Below are positions 12,694 to 24,317 of a stretch of 64,000 nucleotides of DNA, piece after piece (within the stretch, counting starts at the first letter, position 1; each line of letters begins with the position of its first letter). The DNA lies in the NCBI GenBank assembly GCA_963383645.1, contig OY726565.1, positions 38,732,124 through 38,796,123 on the forward strand. The letters run 5' to 3'. Made by a program: the position numbers and the translations under genes. The DNA comes from Muscardinus avellanarius. Lineage: Eukaryota; Chordata; Mammalia; Rodentia; Gliridae. Under the pieces are notes generated by a model. That model did not search any database. It was given only the letters and a program-made list of their open reading frames with translations, and was not told where the DNA came from.

Positions 12694-13479
12694 AAAGTCC
12701 ATTTTATCAGGTATGGTAACACACAGATTCTGGGGATTAGGACTTAGACATATTTAAGGGGAGCTCATTTTGCCCACTAAAGACATCACACTGTTGAGTA
12801 TGAACATATGATTAGGACTCTTGGGAATTATTACAGGTTTGAAAATGAAGCAATAGCTTGGTCAGATTTTCATTTTAGAAGATATAGCTGTCTATAGGGT
12901 GGAGAGAAAGGACTCAGAACAAGTCCAGGTAAGGGCCTGGGCTGGAAGAGGACAAAAAGGGATGGGAAAGTGGGACACTGAGTGGTCCTAGCAGTATATG
13001 AATATGCAGCCACTTTGAAATATGTTTTATTCTTTATTTCACCTTTCATTGCTGAATTAGAGGGAGGAACCACAATTATTTCCTCTCCCTGGGAGATTTC
13101 AAAGATTTAAGCCTTCAGTGTCCTTGAAAAAAGAGAATTGACTATTTCTGCAGCTTTTGATCTAGGCACTAGATTTAATGAACCACTGAAGTCTGGTCTG
13201 GGAAAACACAGGTCACGAAGAAGGATAATGAAGCTGTGGAGATGGAAAAGACTGAGGAGAGAAGGAGCAAGGGATGGGCAATACAAGATGGGATTCCAGA
13301 AGCTGAGAACTGACCTGGGGGAAGGGCCAAGACTTCTTCTACCATGGCTGAACTCTTGCTAAGCAAGAGCCTCCCATCAGATATAGAAGAAACCTCTTCG
13401 AGCTCAGCAAGCCAGTTAATTTTCCTCCTGGGTTCACAGAAGTCTCCAGCCCCAGAGAGCTCAGTGTGACAGCGTGACT
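12694..13479. other. Intergenic, nothing recognised
   Basis: Moderately GC-rich around 13140-13480, but no splice-framed coding signal. Confidence 0.45.
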
Positions 13480-13807
13480 GGTTCTGGCCAATGGAGTGTA
13501 GGTGGACGTGATGAGGGTCACTTCTGGACCTGAAACATTAGAAACCATCCATGCCTGACCCTGCTTTTCCTTTCAGTGCACCCCACCAGGGAGATTATAA
13601 ATGTGAAAATGGGTTGGGCATGGTGGTGCATGCTTGTAATCCCAGTGCTTGGGAGGCTGAGACAGGAGGATCACATGGGTTCGAAGCCAGCCTCAGCTAC
13701 TTAGTGAGGCTCTCAGCAACTCAGTGAGACCCTGTTTCCAAATAAAATATAAAATAGGTCTGGGAGTATAGCCCAGAGGTAGAAGGCCTCTGAGTTCCAA
13801 CCCAGTA

Positions 13808-13857
<50 letters not shown>

Positions 13858-13980
13858 AATGGTTAAGCTGTATCATCTGGTGATGGAAAGAAGTTAGAAA
13901 ACACCTGCCCTGGCATGCCACGTTGAAGAGCATCTGTGTTGGACTTTGCTGAAGTGAGAAATAAAGTTTTATCATGTTAA
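13480..13980 (+). mobile_element. Ancient LTR-like repeat, split by a SINE
   Basis: Has ctggccaatggagtgtaggt near the left and gagaaataaagttttatcat with ttaagctactg at the right. This is a common mammalian repeat pattern I do not name. The SINE at 13613-13853 interrupts it. Confidence 0.45.
13613..13853 (+). repeat. SINE, old type, with (CA)n tail
   Basis: TSD TGAAAATGG (13604-13612, 13854-13862). CA run 13809-13850. Confidence 0.85.
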
Positions 13981-13984
13981 GCTA

Positions 13985-14800
13985 CTGAACTCTGGAGTTC
14001 ACTTGTTAATGTATCACAGCTTGTCTTGTCATAATATGTAGTTGACTTTGCTTTCATTGGCCACGTCCAAGGCTCCAAATGGTGCTGAAGCTGAGAGGAT
14101 GTAATGCAGGGCCCGACACGTATCTGATACACAATCCCCTTCCTCACAGCACCCTGTTTGTTCTATTAATAAATAATTCTTGGGAACAGAAGCCCATGGC
14201 TCTGAGCTCCCATTTCCCTGAAAACCAAGGGTACATATCTGCCTGACCTGAGCACACCTATTGATGAGTAGATGATTCTGAAAGGCAGGTTGTACACACC
14301 CATCAGGCCAAGGCCAGTTCCCATAGTAGTGTACAGCTTGATAACTTCTCTTTGTGGTGCCTTAGTTCTGATAAACAGCACTCACTGACTTTGAATCTTG
14401 ACAGAGTACGGCAAGGGTGAGAGCAATTTCACAATCAACCTCACACAGTGGTCACCTCTACATCAACATTCTGACCAGATTATCCCTTTATTCCTCACCA
14501 CTTGAACCAGCCTTTCTGAGTTTCCTTCTTTTTAATCATTCTGATAGAACAATTACTGACAAAATAGAAATAAGATTAGGGTGGGCTAGTGGAAGAGATG
14601 TAATACCATCACCTTCTTAAAATAATCATGTTTGAGAATATCATGTGGACCTCTACTGTGTAAGAATCACTATATTCACTATCCATTAGTTATTATTTAT
14701 GTGTACATAAATGTATTTTGTGTACAATGACACATTTGTAAGTAGAATTAATTGTACAGAGAAACCATCTGTGGAACTATCTTGCTAGGAGTAACATTAA
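13985..14800. other. Intergenic, nothing recognised
   Basis: Unassigned DNA before the internally deleted L1. Confidence 0.5.
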
Positions 14801-14813
14801 GAAAAAATATCCC

Positions 14814-16247
14814 AGTTGGGGATCAAGATGGTGGCAGCAGCGGCAGCCAGTATTCAGGAGAGGCAGACAGATCCAATCCAATACGCCTTGAATTTTAAAA
14901 AATATCTCCAAGAAAGTAGACTGCTTCTGCAGCACATGCTCAGACTTTCTGGACATCATACTATGTAAGAAAAATGTTTGGGGCGCATTGGAGGGATCCC
15001 TGCATGGCTGGGTGGGCCCCATGCAGTGCATCCCGGGAGGCCTCGGTGCTCATGGCCACAGCACTCCTCTGTGCCCCGCTGGGGGTGGTACTATGCTCAG
15101 AGTAACAGATCCCGATCTCCATGGTGAAGCTGTGGGCCTCTGCTCTCGGTGGGGAGATAAGATCCACTGCTGCTAAGTATTCGGGCTCCCAGCTTCTGCA
15201 AAAGACACGCTTTGTTTTCTTTCATTAAAGAAAAAAATGAAAAAAATTTTGAAGAAGAAATGGGAACCTCTGTAGACATCCTGCCCATGGTGACAAGGAC
15301 TGGGGCCTGCTCCATAGAGAGGCCGGACCGGAGCCTGCTACACAGCAAGGCCAGAACTGGAGTCAGCAATGTCAGGATCAGAGCCTGCTCCATAGCAAAG
15401 GGCCAGTGGTCCCTGCAACTGTGCGGTCAGGAAGCACTTAAAACTGTCGCTGCCTCACCTTATCTCTCAGCAGATTCCTAGATCTAAGTGACCTCTATTA
15501 AAACAAATTGGTTGTGAGTGGATCATCTTGTCAAAGTTACTCACCTTCTGGCTTTCAGGATTTCAGTAAGTGAGAATTAGTGTGGAAAATAAAAGAAGGA
15601 ATTCCAAGGAAGAAAGAAACTATAATTGATCAGATGTGGAGAAGTAGAAACTCTAAAACATTATTGGTGGGATTGCAAATTAGTGGAACCACTTTGGAAA
15701 ACAGTAAGGAAGATCCTAAGAAGAATGAAAATGAACTTACCATATGATCCAGCAATACCACTTCTACGGTCATAGCTGCACAATTCACCATTGCCAAACT
15801 ATGGAGCCAGCCAAGATGTCCTTCAATAGATGAGTGGATTACAAAACTGTGGGATATGTACACAATGGAATTTTACCCAGCCATAAAGGAGATTTATGGC
15901 ATTTACAGGGAAATGTCACAAAAAATAAGAAATTGGATGCCTGCCCTAATATGCAAAAGCTGAGGAGAAATGAGTAACAAGAGGAACTCTAGATGAAGAA
16001 GGAGATCCTATAAAGGAGCAATTAAGGTGACCTATCTGAGGGGATGGGAGGGGAAAAGAGGGAAACTCTTTAAAGCATATGATGTACTTAAACATATCAA
16101 AGAAATCACTAAACCAAGTATGGAAAAGAGGGAGGGGGAGGGAATGGGATGGGGATTGGGTGAAGTGTGCATGCATATCTCCACAAGTTTCTTATCTCAT
16201 TAAGATGTATGGCTACAATGCACCAATAAAAATTTATTTAAAAAAAA
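14814..16247 (+). mobile_element. L1 with 5' UTR and 3' end but no middle (internal deletion)
   Basis: 14814-15540 starts GGGGATCAAGATGGTGGC and is GC-rich like an L1 5' UTR. From about 15612 the sequence is the ORF2 3' end (gatgtggagaagtagaaac; tatggagccagccaagatg; ggaattttacccagcc). It then runs through a G-rich 3' UTR to CACCAATAAAAA and an A-tail. About 5 kb of body is missing. Possible decayed TSD: GAAAAAATATCCC (14801-14813) and GGAAAAAAATCCC (16248-16260). Confidence 0.65.
15299..15406 (+). repeat. 28-bp tandem repeat in the L1 5' UTR
   Basis: Units start at 15299, 15327, 15355 (degenerate) and 15377. The shared core is GCCTGCTCCATAG or GCCTGCTACACAG, followed by an AAGGCC-like end. 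Confidence 0.7.
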
Positions 16248-16449
16248 GGAAAAAAATCCCTCTAATTTCTGCTTTAGCAATTTATCAGTCCACTTACAAT
16301 AGGAATATACACTTTTGATTTTACACTATCCTATAGCTTTTCTTGATTCTGTTTCAATCCAACTTAACTTTAATACAATTAAAGAAAGGTCTAGAAAGGT
16401 GGGTTGAAAACACACATTTATCTTAGTTCTCTCTCTTTCTTTCTTTCTT

Positions 16450-16623
16450 TTTTTGTACTATAGCTCAAACACAGGGGCAACACTGAGATACCTCTCTCAT
16501 CTCTTTATATTTTTATTTTGAGACAGGGTCTCAATAATTTGCTCAGACTGGCCTTTAACCTGTGATACTCCTGTCCCAGCCTCCCAAGTACTTGAAATAT
16601 GGTGCACGCTATCTGGCCTGGCT
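16450..16623 (-). repeat. SINE, old type
   Basis: Strongly diverged; ID half barely readable. Confidence 0.6.
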
Positions 16624-16865
16624 TCAGTTCTTAAATCCTACTCAAGTGATGGTAAAGAAAGAAAAAAATAAGGCATATGCACAAGGACAAAGAGAAGAGA
16701 AAGGAATGGAGGACCCGTGACTGACTCATCAGTCTGAGGAAAGCTGACTCCTAGACCGGGGAGAAGATGACAGCTGGAAACAAGCTGAGTCATGCTGCAG
16801 AACTCCAGGAAGGCTCAGGAACAGGAGGTGCCCTTAGTTTTTCTTTTTCTTTTCTTTTTTTTTTT

Positions 16866-17204
16866 TTAGGTACTAGAGATGGAACCCAGGGGCATTCTAC
16901 CTCCGAGCTACATCCCAGCCCTATTTTTTTTAAACAAATTTTTTATTGAACATAAATGGTATACATTTAAACTATATTTGGTGCCCTCTCCCCCCCACTG
17001 CCCTGTTTTCCCTTCCCCCCTCCCACCAATGGTTGTCCAGGTTAACTATGTCATATTCATAATTTTTTTATTCTTTATTTTGAAACTGGGTCTCACTGAG
17101 TTGCAGAGGGCCTCACTAAGTAGCTGAGGCTGTCCGTGAACCACGATCCTCCAGGTCTCAGCCTCCCGAATGCTGGGATTACAAGCGTGCGCCACCACTC
17201 CCGG
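16866..17204 (-). repeat. SINE, old type, split by an L1 3' UTR piece
   Basis: ID half 16866-16928, 7SL half 17063-17204. Confidence 0.75.
16929..17062 (-). mobile_element. Short L1 3' UTR insertion in a SINE
   Basis: On the minus strand it matches the 3' UTR of the twin-primed L1 at 53300-53431 (CCTGGACAACCATTG, a GGGAGGGGGG tract, GTATAC, then AATAAAAAA). It splits the SINE at 16866-17204. Confidence 0.65.
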
Positions 17205-17362
17205 CTCCTATATTTTTATTCTTTATTTTGAAACAGGATCTTACTGAGTTGCAAGGGCCTCACTAAGTAGCTGAAGCTGTCCTCAAACCGCGTTCCTCTG
17301 ATCCTCCCATCTCAGCCTCCCAAATGCTGGGATTTCAAGTGTGCTCCACCATGCCCAGTTCC
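17205..17362 (-). repeat. SINE, old type, ID half missing
   Basis: Abuts the previous SINE; only linker and 7SL half remain. Confidence 0.7.
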
Positions 17363-17674
17363 CCTTACCTTTGAACATGGGAATTTGGGGAGATGCTGAA
17401 AACAGAATTAGCTGAAATTCTGTATCTGTAGCAGGTCTCCCCACCCCTAACACAAACCAGGATTCTTCCACCACTGATGAAGACTGCCAAGGTCAATCCT
17501 GCCAAGTTCTGGGTCTGAGAACAACAGGCATAGCTGGGTTGTAGGTGAGGCACTGTCCTGAAATGGTGGGAACCTTAGATATACCCATTATAAGGGAGCA
17601 TCTTACACTCTGATTTTAGGCATTCTGTAAATAATTGATTGCCACATCAATTCCCAAATTTTCAATCTCTGGGT

Positions 17675-17900
17675 GCTGTAATGTGGGTTTTAAATGTTCC
17701 CCATAGGCCCATACGTTGGAGACTTGGTCCCAACCCATGGTGCCATTAGGAATTGGTGGAATCATAGGAGGTAGAGCCTAGTGAGAGGAAGTTAGGTTAC
17801 CAGGAATGTGCCCTGAAGGGGACAAACCACCCAGATACTGTGCATTCCAGTGAGTTCTTCCAGTGCTCCACTCTGGCTCCTACATATAATGCAGTGGTTA
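17675..17900 (+). mobile_element. MaLR-type LTR fragment
   Basis: Contains gttttaaatgttccccatag, ggtggaatcataggaggtag and gtgccctgaaggggac, in the order of MaLR LTR 5' halves. Confidence 0.55.
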
Positions 17901-18010
17901 TAGAGCACGTTCTCTGAAGGCAAGTTACCCAGACCTCAGCTCTGTTGGTTACTTGCTAAACAATCTTGGATGAGATACTCTATTTCCCAGTACTTCAGTT
18001 TCATTTAAAA
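17890..18010 (+). repeat. MIR
   Basis: tggttacttgctaaacaatc then cttcagtttcatttaaaata. Confidence 0.5.
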
Positions 18011-18013
18011 TAA

Positions 18014-18231
18014 GCTTGCTGAGCGTGGTGGCACATGCTTGTAATCCCAGCATTTGGGAGGTTGAGATGGGAGGATTGTGGTTCAAGGACAGCCTCAGCT
18101 ACTGAGTGAGGCCCTCTGCAAGTCAATGAAACCCTGTTTCAAAATAAAGACTAAAAAATAGAGCTGGGGGCATAGCTTGGAGGTAGAATGACCCTGGGTT
18201 CCATCCCTAGTACTGCAAAAAAAAAAAAAAT
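18014..18231 (+). repeat. SINE, old type
   Basis: Full length with a 14-A tail. Confidence 0.8.
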
Positions 18232-19004
18232 CTTAATTTTTTTCTAAACATTTGGTTGTATAATCTCCATTAAAATTAAATTTTTCTCAAAGACAGAATT
18301 TCAAGAAATCCAGTGCATCATTCTGGATTGAATTAGAGCCAGGAGAAGAAAAAGGTATAACAGATATTATTGGGATAGTTGGTGACATCGAAATATTGAC
18401 TGGGGATTAGATAACAGCAATTGTATTACTGTTCAGTTTTCTTAATCATGCTGTGGTTATGAAAGAATCTGTCCTTCATTTTAGGATATATACAATGAAC
18501 TACTCAGGAGTAAAGGGGTCTGAAACATACTCTCAAATTATGGAAGAAAAAATGTGAGTATAAATAGAACAATAAAACAAGGAGGACAAAATGAGTAACA
18601 ACTAGTGGCCCTGGGTAAGTGGTATATAGGAGTGCCTGCAATCTTTTCATACATCTGAAATTATACAATATTAAAAGTGATAAAAAATAAATATACAATG
18701 CCCTTCCAAAATGCCTCTTGGGTGGCATGGGATGATTGAATGATCACAGTAGATCAATCCATCCAGTCATCTCATATTTCTAAGCCGAGAGAAACCTTGC
18801 CTTCAAACCATGCACAGTACTTTCTCCAAAACCAAGATAGTCCAGAATCTCAGAGCCTGCTGTATCTGAGTATGAAAGTAGAGAGTTATTCTTCTGGTAA
18901 GTTTATACAGGAGGTTTCAAGTGGTAACTGCTATAGAGCAGAATCTATGAATTGCCACCTGATTCATTCTCTTATTCATCCTTGGTAATAAATATCCAAG
19001 GGTC

Positions 19005-19400
19005 TGTTTCTAAGGGTTATATTTCTCAGCTTCTTTTGCAGTTAGGTTTGGCTAAAGTGTGCCTAGAGGCACTACACAGAAAAGTTACATGGTGATTTCT
19101 AAGGCATGTTTAAAAGACAGTAGACACAGGTCTTCTTGCTCTACTTGTTTGGTCTCTTCAACCATATAGTTGTATGGATATAATGCCTGGATGTCCAGCA
19201 GCTATCCTGAACAACAAAGCCAAGGATCATACCCCAAAGATAATGGAAGAGAAAAACAAAAGAATCTGATTAAAAAGGGCTTGTCATACCAACTCTGGAA
19301 TGTCTACTTGATAGGACTATTTTTATAGGAGTGAAAAATAAACTCTAATTTTTAGGTCACTGCTAATTTGAGTTTTATTATTTAATACCAAACAAACAAC
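19005..19400 (+). mobile_element. Ancient LTR-like repeat
   Basis: Same family pattern as 13480-13980: tcagcttcttttgcagttag at the left and aaataaactctaatttttag with tcactgctaa at the right. Confidence 0.4.
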
Positions 19401-20635
19401 ATTCAAAGAAAAAAAAGTAAGGTGCTAAGATATGAATTAATCTCATAATTTCTCTGAATATTTATAGGATGTTGCGTTCCATGGGTGTTGTTCCCATCAT
19501 GTATGCCCCCAGAGCCTAGCAGTCTTCACATAGCTTCAGTTTATGAATATCTATAAAGTGAATATAAAAACAACTTTTTTATAAAAACCACTTCAAAACA
19601 TTGCTTAGAACAGCCATAGAAATTCATGTGATACTATTACCTTCACTATAATTTGCTATAAAGTTAACATTAAATATATTTAATTCCTTATAGAGAGCTT
19701 TGGTCAAAAGCAATATAAATCTTGTATGCTTTTCTGGTTTTTCAAACTTATAGAGAGAATTTTTTATTATTTTGTTTTCTTTCATAGTATTTTGCATTAA
19801 TGGGTCAAAAAATAAGGTGAATCAAGCAGTTCGGGATAAATCATGCCAGAAAAGCAACTACAGTAAATCACTAGTTCAGAACAAAGGCTTGTTTCAAATC
19901 CTCATTTAGGCTGGTGGAAACTCCTCCACCCAAGACAAGGAAGGGCACATGCCCATGCCCATTGGGTTTTAGGACTTCCATTCAGGAAGGACATATCGCT
20001 TCTGCTCATATTTCATTAGCTTAAGTCACGTGGTCACACAACTAACTGGAAGGGCCAAGAGGTGCACCCCCACTTCGTATACCCCTGGAGCACCTGAGAA
20101 TCCCTGAAGAGCACCAGCAACAAACTAGCATTTCATCACTAACAGTGGGCTCATATCATCTCCCTTTCCTCTTCTCCTGAAACTTCTTTCAGTAATTTTT
20201 AAAGACAAAGATCTGGCTGGTTAATAAAATGAGCCAGCTACATTTATTATGATTATGAAAGTGAAATTTTTCTGAGGAGATAGAGAATTGGATCTAACTC
20301 TCCTAAGTTGCTGGTATTTACTTGTGACTACCTGATGATAAAAAACAAAGCAACTTGACTTTTGAAAATCCTGTCAATGTAGTCTATGTTACCTTAGTTT
20401 AGCAGTTTGGAACAGGTGTGGAATGTCTGGAAATCTCCAGAAGGCAGCTAAGGAGTCTAGAAAATCTTTCATTTCCTAAACATATCTTTTTGAGAGAAGA
20501 TCTTTTTTCCATGTCCTTCAATCAAGACAATATATTGGAACAGACTGAATATAAAACAGACATGAGAATACAGTCATTTTCTATTAGGCCAGAAATTGAA
20601 GAGATTTGCAAAGAAAATTATCTCTAAAATATTAT

Positions 20636-20660
20636 GTATATATATATATATATATATATT
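20636..20660. repeat. (TA)n microsatellite
   Basis: Short TA run in the upstream intergenic DNA. Confidence 0.85.
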
Positions 20661-20902
20661 TCTTATGCAATGAGTAATTGTTATCTAAGAAATTAGTAAA
20701 CATATAATTTGAAATCTTCTGTTTTAATTTAATACAGTAAACATCAATAGATGTAATCAATATAAAACATTGATTTATTTATATTGATTGCAATAGATGT
20801 AATCAATATAAAAACCTTGTGGTTTTGAGGGTCTCAGTAATTTTTGCTTTAATTTTTCTTTGAAATAATTATCTCAATAAATTTTAAGAATTTAAAGGGT
20901 TT

Positions 20903-21120
20903 ATTTATTTATTTTTTTTGCGGGTCTGGGGATGTAACCCAGGGAGATTCTACCTCCGAGCTACACCCCCTGCCCTATTTTTTATTCTTTATTTTGAAAC
21001 CGGGTCTCACTGAGTTGCAGAGGGCCTCACTAAGTAGCTGAGGCTGTCCGTGAACTGCGATCCTCCAGGTCTCAGCCTCCCGAATGCTGGGATTACAAGC
21101 GTGCGCCACCACGCCTGGCC
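20903..21120 (-). repeat. SINE, old type
   Basis: TSD TTAAAGGGTTT (20892-20902, 21121-21131), perfect. Confidence 0.85.
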
Positions 21121-21654
21121 TTAAAGGGTTTTAAGACCAAAAGATTTGAGGACCACTGTCTTAGATAATACTTTACTTAGTAATTTTTAACTTAATCTTT
21201 CAAAGGAGAAAAATATTAGATTATACTGTCTCTGTGATGATTATAAAGATCAGTGAGACAACGATAAGAATTTTTATTTGTGTACACATGGGACATTGTG
21301 AAAATTCATCCCATTCCTGGGAAGGGTAATTTGACCTATCTATACTGAAACATGAAATCAATTGCATTTTTGTATTACAAGAAAGTATTCAGTTCATCCA
21401 TTGAATAATAACTGAATAAATTAGCTACCGAATGAGGACACACACAGCTACAAATATCTAAAAGAGACTAAAATTAAATTAAGTAAATTTGTATTCTAAT
21501 ATAACAAGAGGTCCAGATTTTGGGTGTTTCCACAGATGGGTCTTCCATAGATGCAACAGCATCAAAATATCCCAAGATTTTTATATCCTTTCAATTTGCT
21601 AGTTTCAGCATCCCGTCTAATGTAGACAGACCCTTCTCATGAGTCCTAAATCCT

Positions 21655-21985
21655 GACATAATCAACCATAAAGAGGAATGAAATTATGTAATTTGGCAGG
21701 CAGGAAAGTGGATGGAACTGGAGAACATCATGCTAAGTGAGATAAGCCAGACTCAGAAAATTAAAGGTCAAATGTCTTTTCACATATGTGGAAGCTAGAG
21801 AGGAAAGAAGGAAGAGCAAGGAACTCCATGATAATTAGATGAGAGTTCAGTAGAGTAGTGGGAGAGGAGAGAGGAGAGGAGGGAGCAGGCGAGGGAAAGG
21901 GGAGTAGGGGAAAAAAGACCAGGTAATGTTCTGTGCATATAGGAATATATTATTATGGATCCCTCTACTATGTATAAACATTTAG
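21655..21985 (+). mobile_element. L1 3' end fragment
   Basis: Contains the last ORF2 codons (ggagaacatcatgctaagtg; cacatatgtggaagctag) and a purine-rich 3' UTR start. Confidence 0.7.
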
Positions 21986-22060
21986 CTTCGAGCCTGTGAT
22001 CCTCTTGTCTCAGCCTCCCAAGTACTGTGGTTACAGGTGTGCACCACCAAGCCAGTCCTC
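21986..22060 (-). repeat. SINE 7SL-half fragment
   Basis: Only cctgtgatcctcttgtctca to accaccaagcca remains, directly after an L1 piece. Confidence 0.6.
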
Positions 22061-24053
22061 CCATGCTTCTATTTAGGCAATAAGAAAGACTTCCCAGAAG
22101 CACACTGACACCCTAACATTGTCCTTTTCAAGTATAATTGGTCAGAATTTGATCAAATGATTGTTCAAACCAGTCAGAAGTATGAGTGAGGTTATCATTA
22201 TTGGCTTAGCTTAATCCTGATTCTCTCTTTGTGGCTGAGCTTTCCCAAAAGCACTCAACTTCTCAATATATGCACAAACTTGAAATTTTTCTAGCACTAA
22301 TGAGAGTAGGGTGGGGAGTGGCTATGGGATTGGGAACAGGGAGGTCTTACACAATCACCACACTATGATGTCTCACTGCTGAAACTAACGCTATTAAAAC
22401 ATTCTTCTAATTCTGTCTATAGAATTCTTAAAAATCTGTAATTGTCTACTTCATGTATTTATATAATTTTTTGTCTCTTCAAGAGAATAGAGATACTGTG
22501 AGAACTGGGATGTTGGTCTTATTCTATATTCTATACGGTATGCTCAAATCATACAGGATAGTGCCTGATATTCAGTTTCTCATTCATAATGTCTTATCAA
22601 TGAATATTTACTAATTAAATCTACTTTTCCCTTCCAAATAATCTGTTTTTTATGTTACATTTTGAAAGCAAAATTTAAAATAAACAAATATTGGTGTTTA
22701 TAATATTTTAGCCAATGATATTTACTAATATGGAATATAAAATTTATAGAGTCAATGGATATTTAACATTAAGTGTCAGATATGGTAAAACATGATAAAA
22801 TATAGTTTTATAATGGGAGATATCAACCTCCTTTTAGGTCAGATGCATACATTTTTATATACCATAGTTTTACTTCATATAATTTATTAGGGGTGAGAAG
22901 TTAACCTACTCTGAGGCTAACTCAGAAGTTTAAAAATGTCTAGAAGTGAAGCCATCAAGAAGCCACAAGAGTTTATCTGTCCGAAGCTGAACTTCTGAAA
23001 ATAATTTTTATTGCCAGTAGACTTTGAATTGGAACCACCTCCCATGACTTGTCTTTGTTCCTGTGGTTTTAATAATAACACATCTAAGTGTAGCTGGAAT
23101 AAGAAGCATGAACTATTATACTTTCTTGTAGTTATTAACCAAGTAAGAAAGCGACATGAGGAGCACAACAAAGTGTGGCTGTTTTCAGTGGTGATATTCC
23201 CATGTATGAGTGTGATTAGCACGGACTTGCTAAATCTCTGCCTGAGCCATCTGTGAGCACCTTCTCAGTTTAAAACAACACACGCCAGCCCTGCTCAGTT
23301 CCAAGTCAGTTTTGCCACAACTGTTAGCTTCCTCTTAAACCTGGGAACATTCTCCAGTGCCTAGGGCTTGAAATACCAACTTTGACTGATCCTTGATCTG
23401 TTCAAGCTTTCTATTAATTAAATCAACGATATCAGATGAAGGTTTGGTGACATAACGTCTTGAACACAAAAATTTCAATCCATTTGTAAGAGAAAAAAAT
23501 CAGAGTATTTTGGTTTACTTGTGAGTTTTTAATATATTCATCTTTTCACCTCCTAAAAATACAAAATGAAATTCCCAGTCACTTGAGCTCACTTGCTTGC
23601 TCTTCAGTTCAACCTCAAGTGAGCATTCTAACATCATTCTGCGAAATGCTCCTTTTAAGATGGTGTCCATGTGAGGTCATGAGTTTTGATAAACCAGCCA
23701 CAGTGATGATTTGCTAGCAAAGACCTGATGGCAAATAATGACTGCATGGTTGGGTATCCAAAGTCTTTACTGCAGGTGCAGTGCAATAATTTTCGAAGGA
23801 CTCCTGATCACCAGGACTGGAGCATCCATAAAGAGGATCTGGAAGACTGCCTTGCAGCAAAACTACCTAGAACCATCCAGAGACCAGTGTAGACACGGCA
23901 CATGCTTTGGAACAAAGTCTAAAGTTGTAAGAGGCATTGAATCATATTCTCTACCAAAGGTGAATGTTTTGTAAAACCTGCAAATCAGAAACATTTATAA
24001 TAGGCTTGATTCTGACTGCAGTGCTTATTTCTTCAAACCCATCCTGAGTACAA
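22061..24053. other. Intergenic, nothing recognised
   Basis: Two kb free of recognisable young repeats, so a candidate place to look for conserved non-coding DNA. Confidence 0.45.
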
Positions 24054-24070
24054 AGAATCAACAGATTCTT

Positions 24071-24300
24071 GATTTTTTTTTTTTTTTTTTTTTTAGGTAC
24101 TGGGGATAGAACCCAGGGGCATTGTACTTCTGAGCTACAACCCCAGCCCTATTTTTAAAGCCTTTTTATTTCTTTTGAAACAGGGTCTCACTGAGTTGCG
24201 AAGGGCCTCCCTAAATAGCTGAGGCTGTTTGTGAACCGCGATCCTCTGGTCTCCACCTCCCGAATGCTGGAATTACAAGTGTATGCCACTACGCCCAGCC
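24071..24300 (-). repeat. SINE, old type
   Basis: TSD AGAATCAACAGATTCTT (24054-24070) and AGAATCAATAGATTCTT (24301-24317). Confidence 0.85.
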
Positions 24301-24317
24301 AGAATCAATAGATTCTT

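Larger units (their letters stand above)
18232..20891. other. Intergenic, one LTR-like relic (19005-19400)
   Basis: The rest is AT-rich and unassigned. Confidence 0.5.

Noticed and set aside
21145..21158. hAT/MER5-like terminal repeat TTTGAGGACCACTG
   Set aside because: No partner end or target duplication found nearby; one short match is too little.
23738..23974. 78-codon + strand frame in intergenic DNA
   Set aside because: No recognisable similarity, no splice or promoter context.
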